Assembly: GCA_036782995.1 (NCBI GenBank)
Contig: DAIPXZ010000036.1
Location: 1 to 5,947, forward strand
Direction: 5' to 3'
Length of the DNA: 5,947 nucleotides
Source: DAIPXZ01 sp036782995
GTDB lineage: Bacteria > Bacillota > Clostridia > Saccharofermentanales > Saccharofermentanaceae
Position 1 is the first letter of the stretch; each line of letters begins with the position of its first letter. Position numbers and translations under genes: made by a program. The notes under the pieces are model-generated. The model saw only the letters and a list, made by a program, of their open reading frames with translations. It searched no databases and was not told the origin of the DNA. This document shows positions 5,708 to 5,947 of this stretch, in pieces.

Positions 5708-5947
5708 TTGTCAGAATATATAATAGCAATTATTGGAGACACTCACATCGGAAGTTCAACTGCGCTTAGCCTGTTGCAGTTTACTATCCATAACAGGGCA
5801 ACTCTTGAAGAGCAGGTAACCTACGCTAATCGTCTGCAAGAATGGCTGAACGAGTGCTGGGTTGACTATTGGGATTATGTTTATCATCTATGTGGAAAAG
5901 GCAAAAAAGGTAAACGGCTGATCGTTATCCACCTCGGCGACGTGATT
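5708..5947 (+). CDS. Calcineurin-like metallophosphoesterase, N-terminal part (partial, TTG start)
   Basis: The frame is open to the window end, giving 80 residues. It begins with a hydrophobic strand and IIAIIGDTHIGSSTAL, in which Asp11-x-His13 is the first metal-binding motif of the family, and ends with RLIVIHLGDVI, in which Gly77-Asp78 begins the second motif (GDxxD/E). Calcineurin-like enzymes use these with later His residues to hold two metals and cleave phosphomono- or diesters. The spacing between motifs is longer than in compact members, with a Trp/Tyr-rich insertion (QEWLNECWVDYWDYVYHLC) also seen in phage homologues I know. The substrate is unknown; the later motifs lie outside the window. 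It starts 18 bases after the fibre stop, probably in the same operon. A tail-linked or nucleic-acid role cannot be told apart here. Confidence 0.75.
   Translation, partial: MSEYIIAIIGDTHIGSSTALSLLQFTIHNRATLEEQVTYANRLQEWLNECWVDYWDYVYHLCGKGKKGKRLIVIHLGDVI

Noticed and set aside
5567..5947. A DGR template repeat inside the window
   Set aside because: I looked for a second, A-richer copy of the FWLRD...GVRPAF end on the visible sequence and found none; 5708-5947 is well explained as phosphoesterase coding sequence.

Overview
The window looks like part of the tail and host-recognition module of a tailed phage or prophage (Caudoviricetes, siphovirus-like) infecting a Firmicute, most likely a gut clostridium. 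The evidence is gene order and protein style: tape-measure C-terminus, small tail protein, large baseplate-hub protein, small tail-accessory protein, tail fibre with a lectin-like tip, then a metallophosphoesterase. GC is about 48% by hand count in ordinary stretches. All genes are on the + strand, tightly packed or overlapping (ATGA, TAATG, and a Shine-Dalgarno inside the previous gene's last codons), as in one late transcription unit. No integrase, attachment site, RNA gene, terminator or CRISPR array is visible, so prophage and free phage cannot be told apart.

Layout. 1-183: C-terminal end of a probable tape-measure protein. 180-554: conserved small tail protein of unknown role, possibly distal-tail related. 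558-3767: 1069-residue mosaic hub protein with a discoidin-like N-terminal region, a baseplate-hub-like body, five diverged repeats of about 77-89 residues, a Gly/Ser linker and a C-terminal SH3b-like domain. The last part, from about 2990 to 3680, is much more AT-rich than the rest. 3767-4318: 183-residue tail-accessory protein ending in a duplicated PICG...RQxMFR motif. 4323-5689: tail fibre interrupted by a 100-N assembly gap (4631-4730). The gap lies in a tandem repeat and is flanked by the same 55 bases on both sides. 5708-end: start of a metallophosphoesterase with a TTG start.

The most interesting signal is the end of the fibre gene. Its C-terminal domain (about 5006-5686) resembles the C-type-lectin-like DUF6273/FGE-like receptor-binding domains that are often targets of diversity-generating retroelements (DGRs). 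Its last ~38 codons (FWLRD ... GVRPAF) have the layout of a DGR variable repeat: a fixed frame at each end, an irregular core with almost only pyrimidine-ending codons, and few adenines. No template repeat or reverse transcriptase is in the window, so the DGR link is an inference to be tested in flanking sequence.

Together the genes describe a tail tip with two candidate host-contact devices: a hub carrying repeats and a wall-binding-like SH3b domain, and a fibre with a possibly hypervariable lectin tip.
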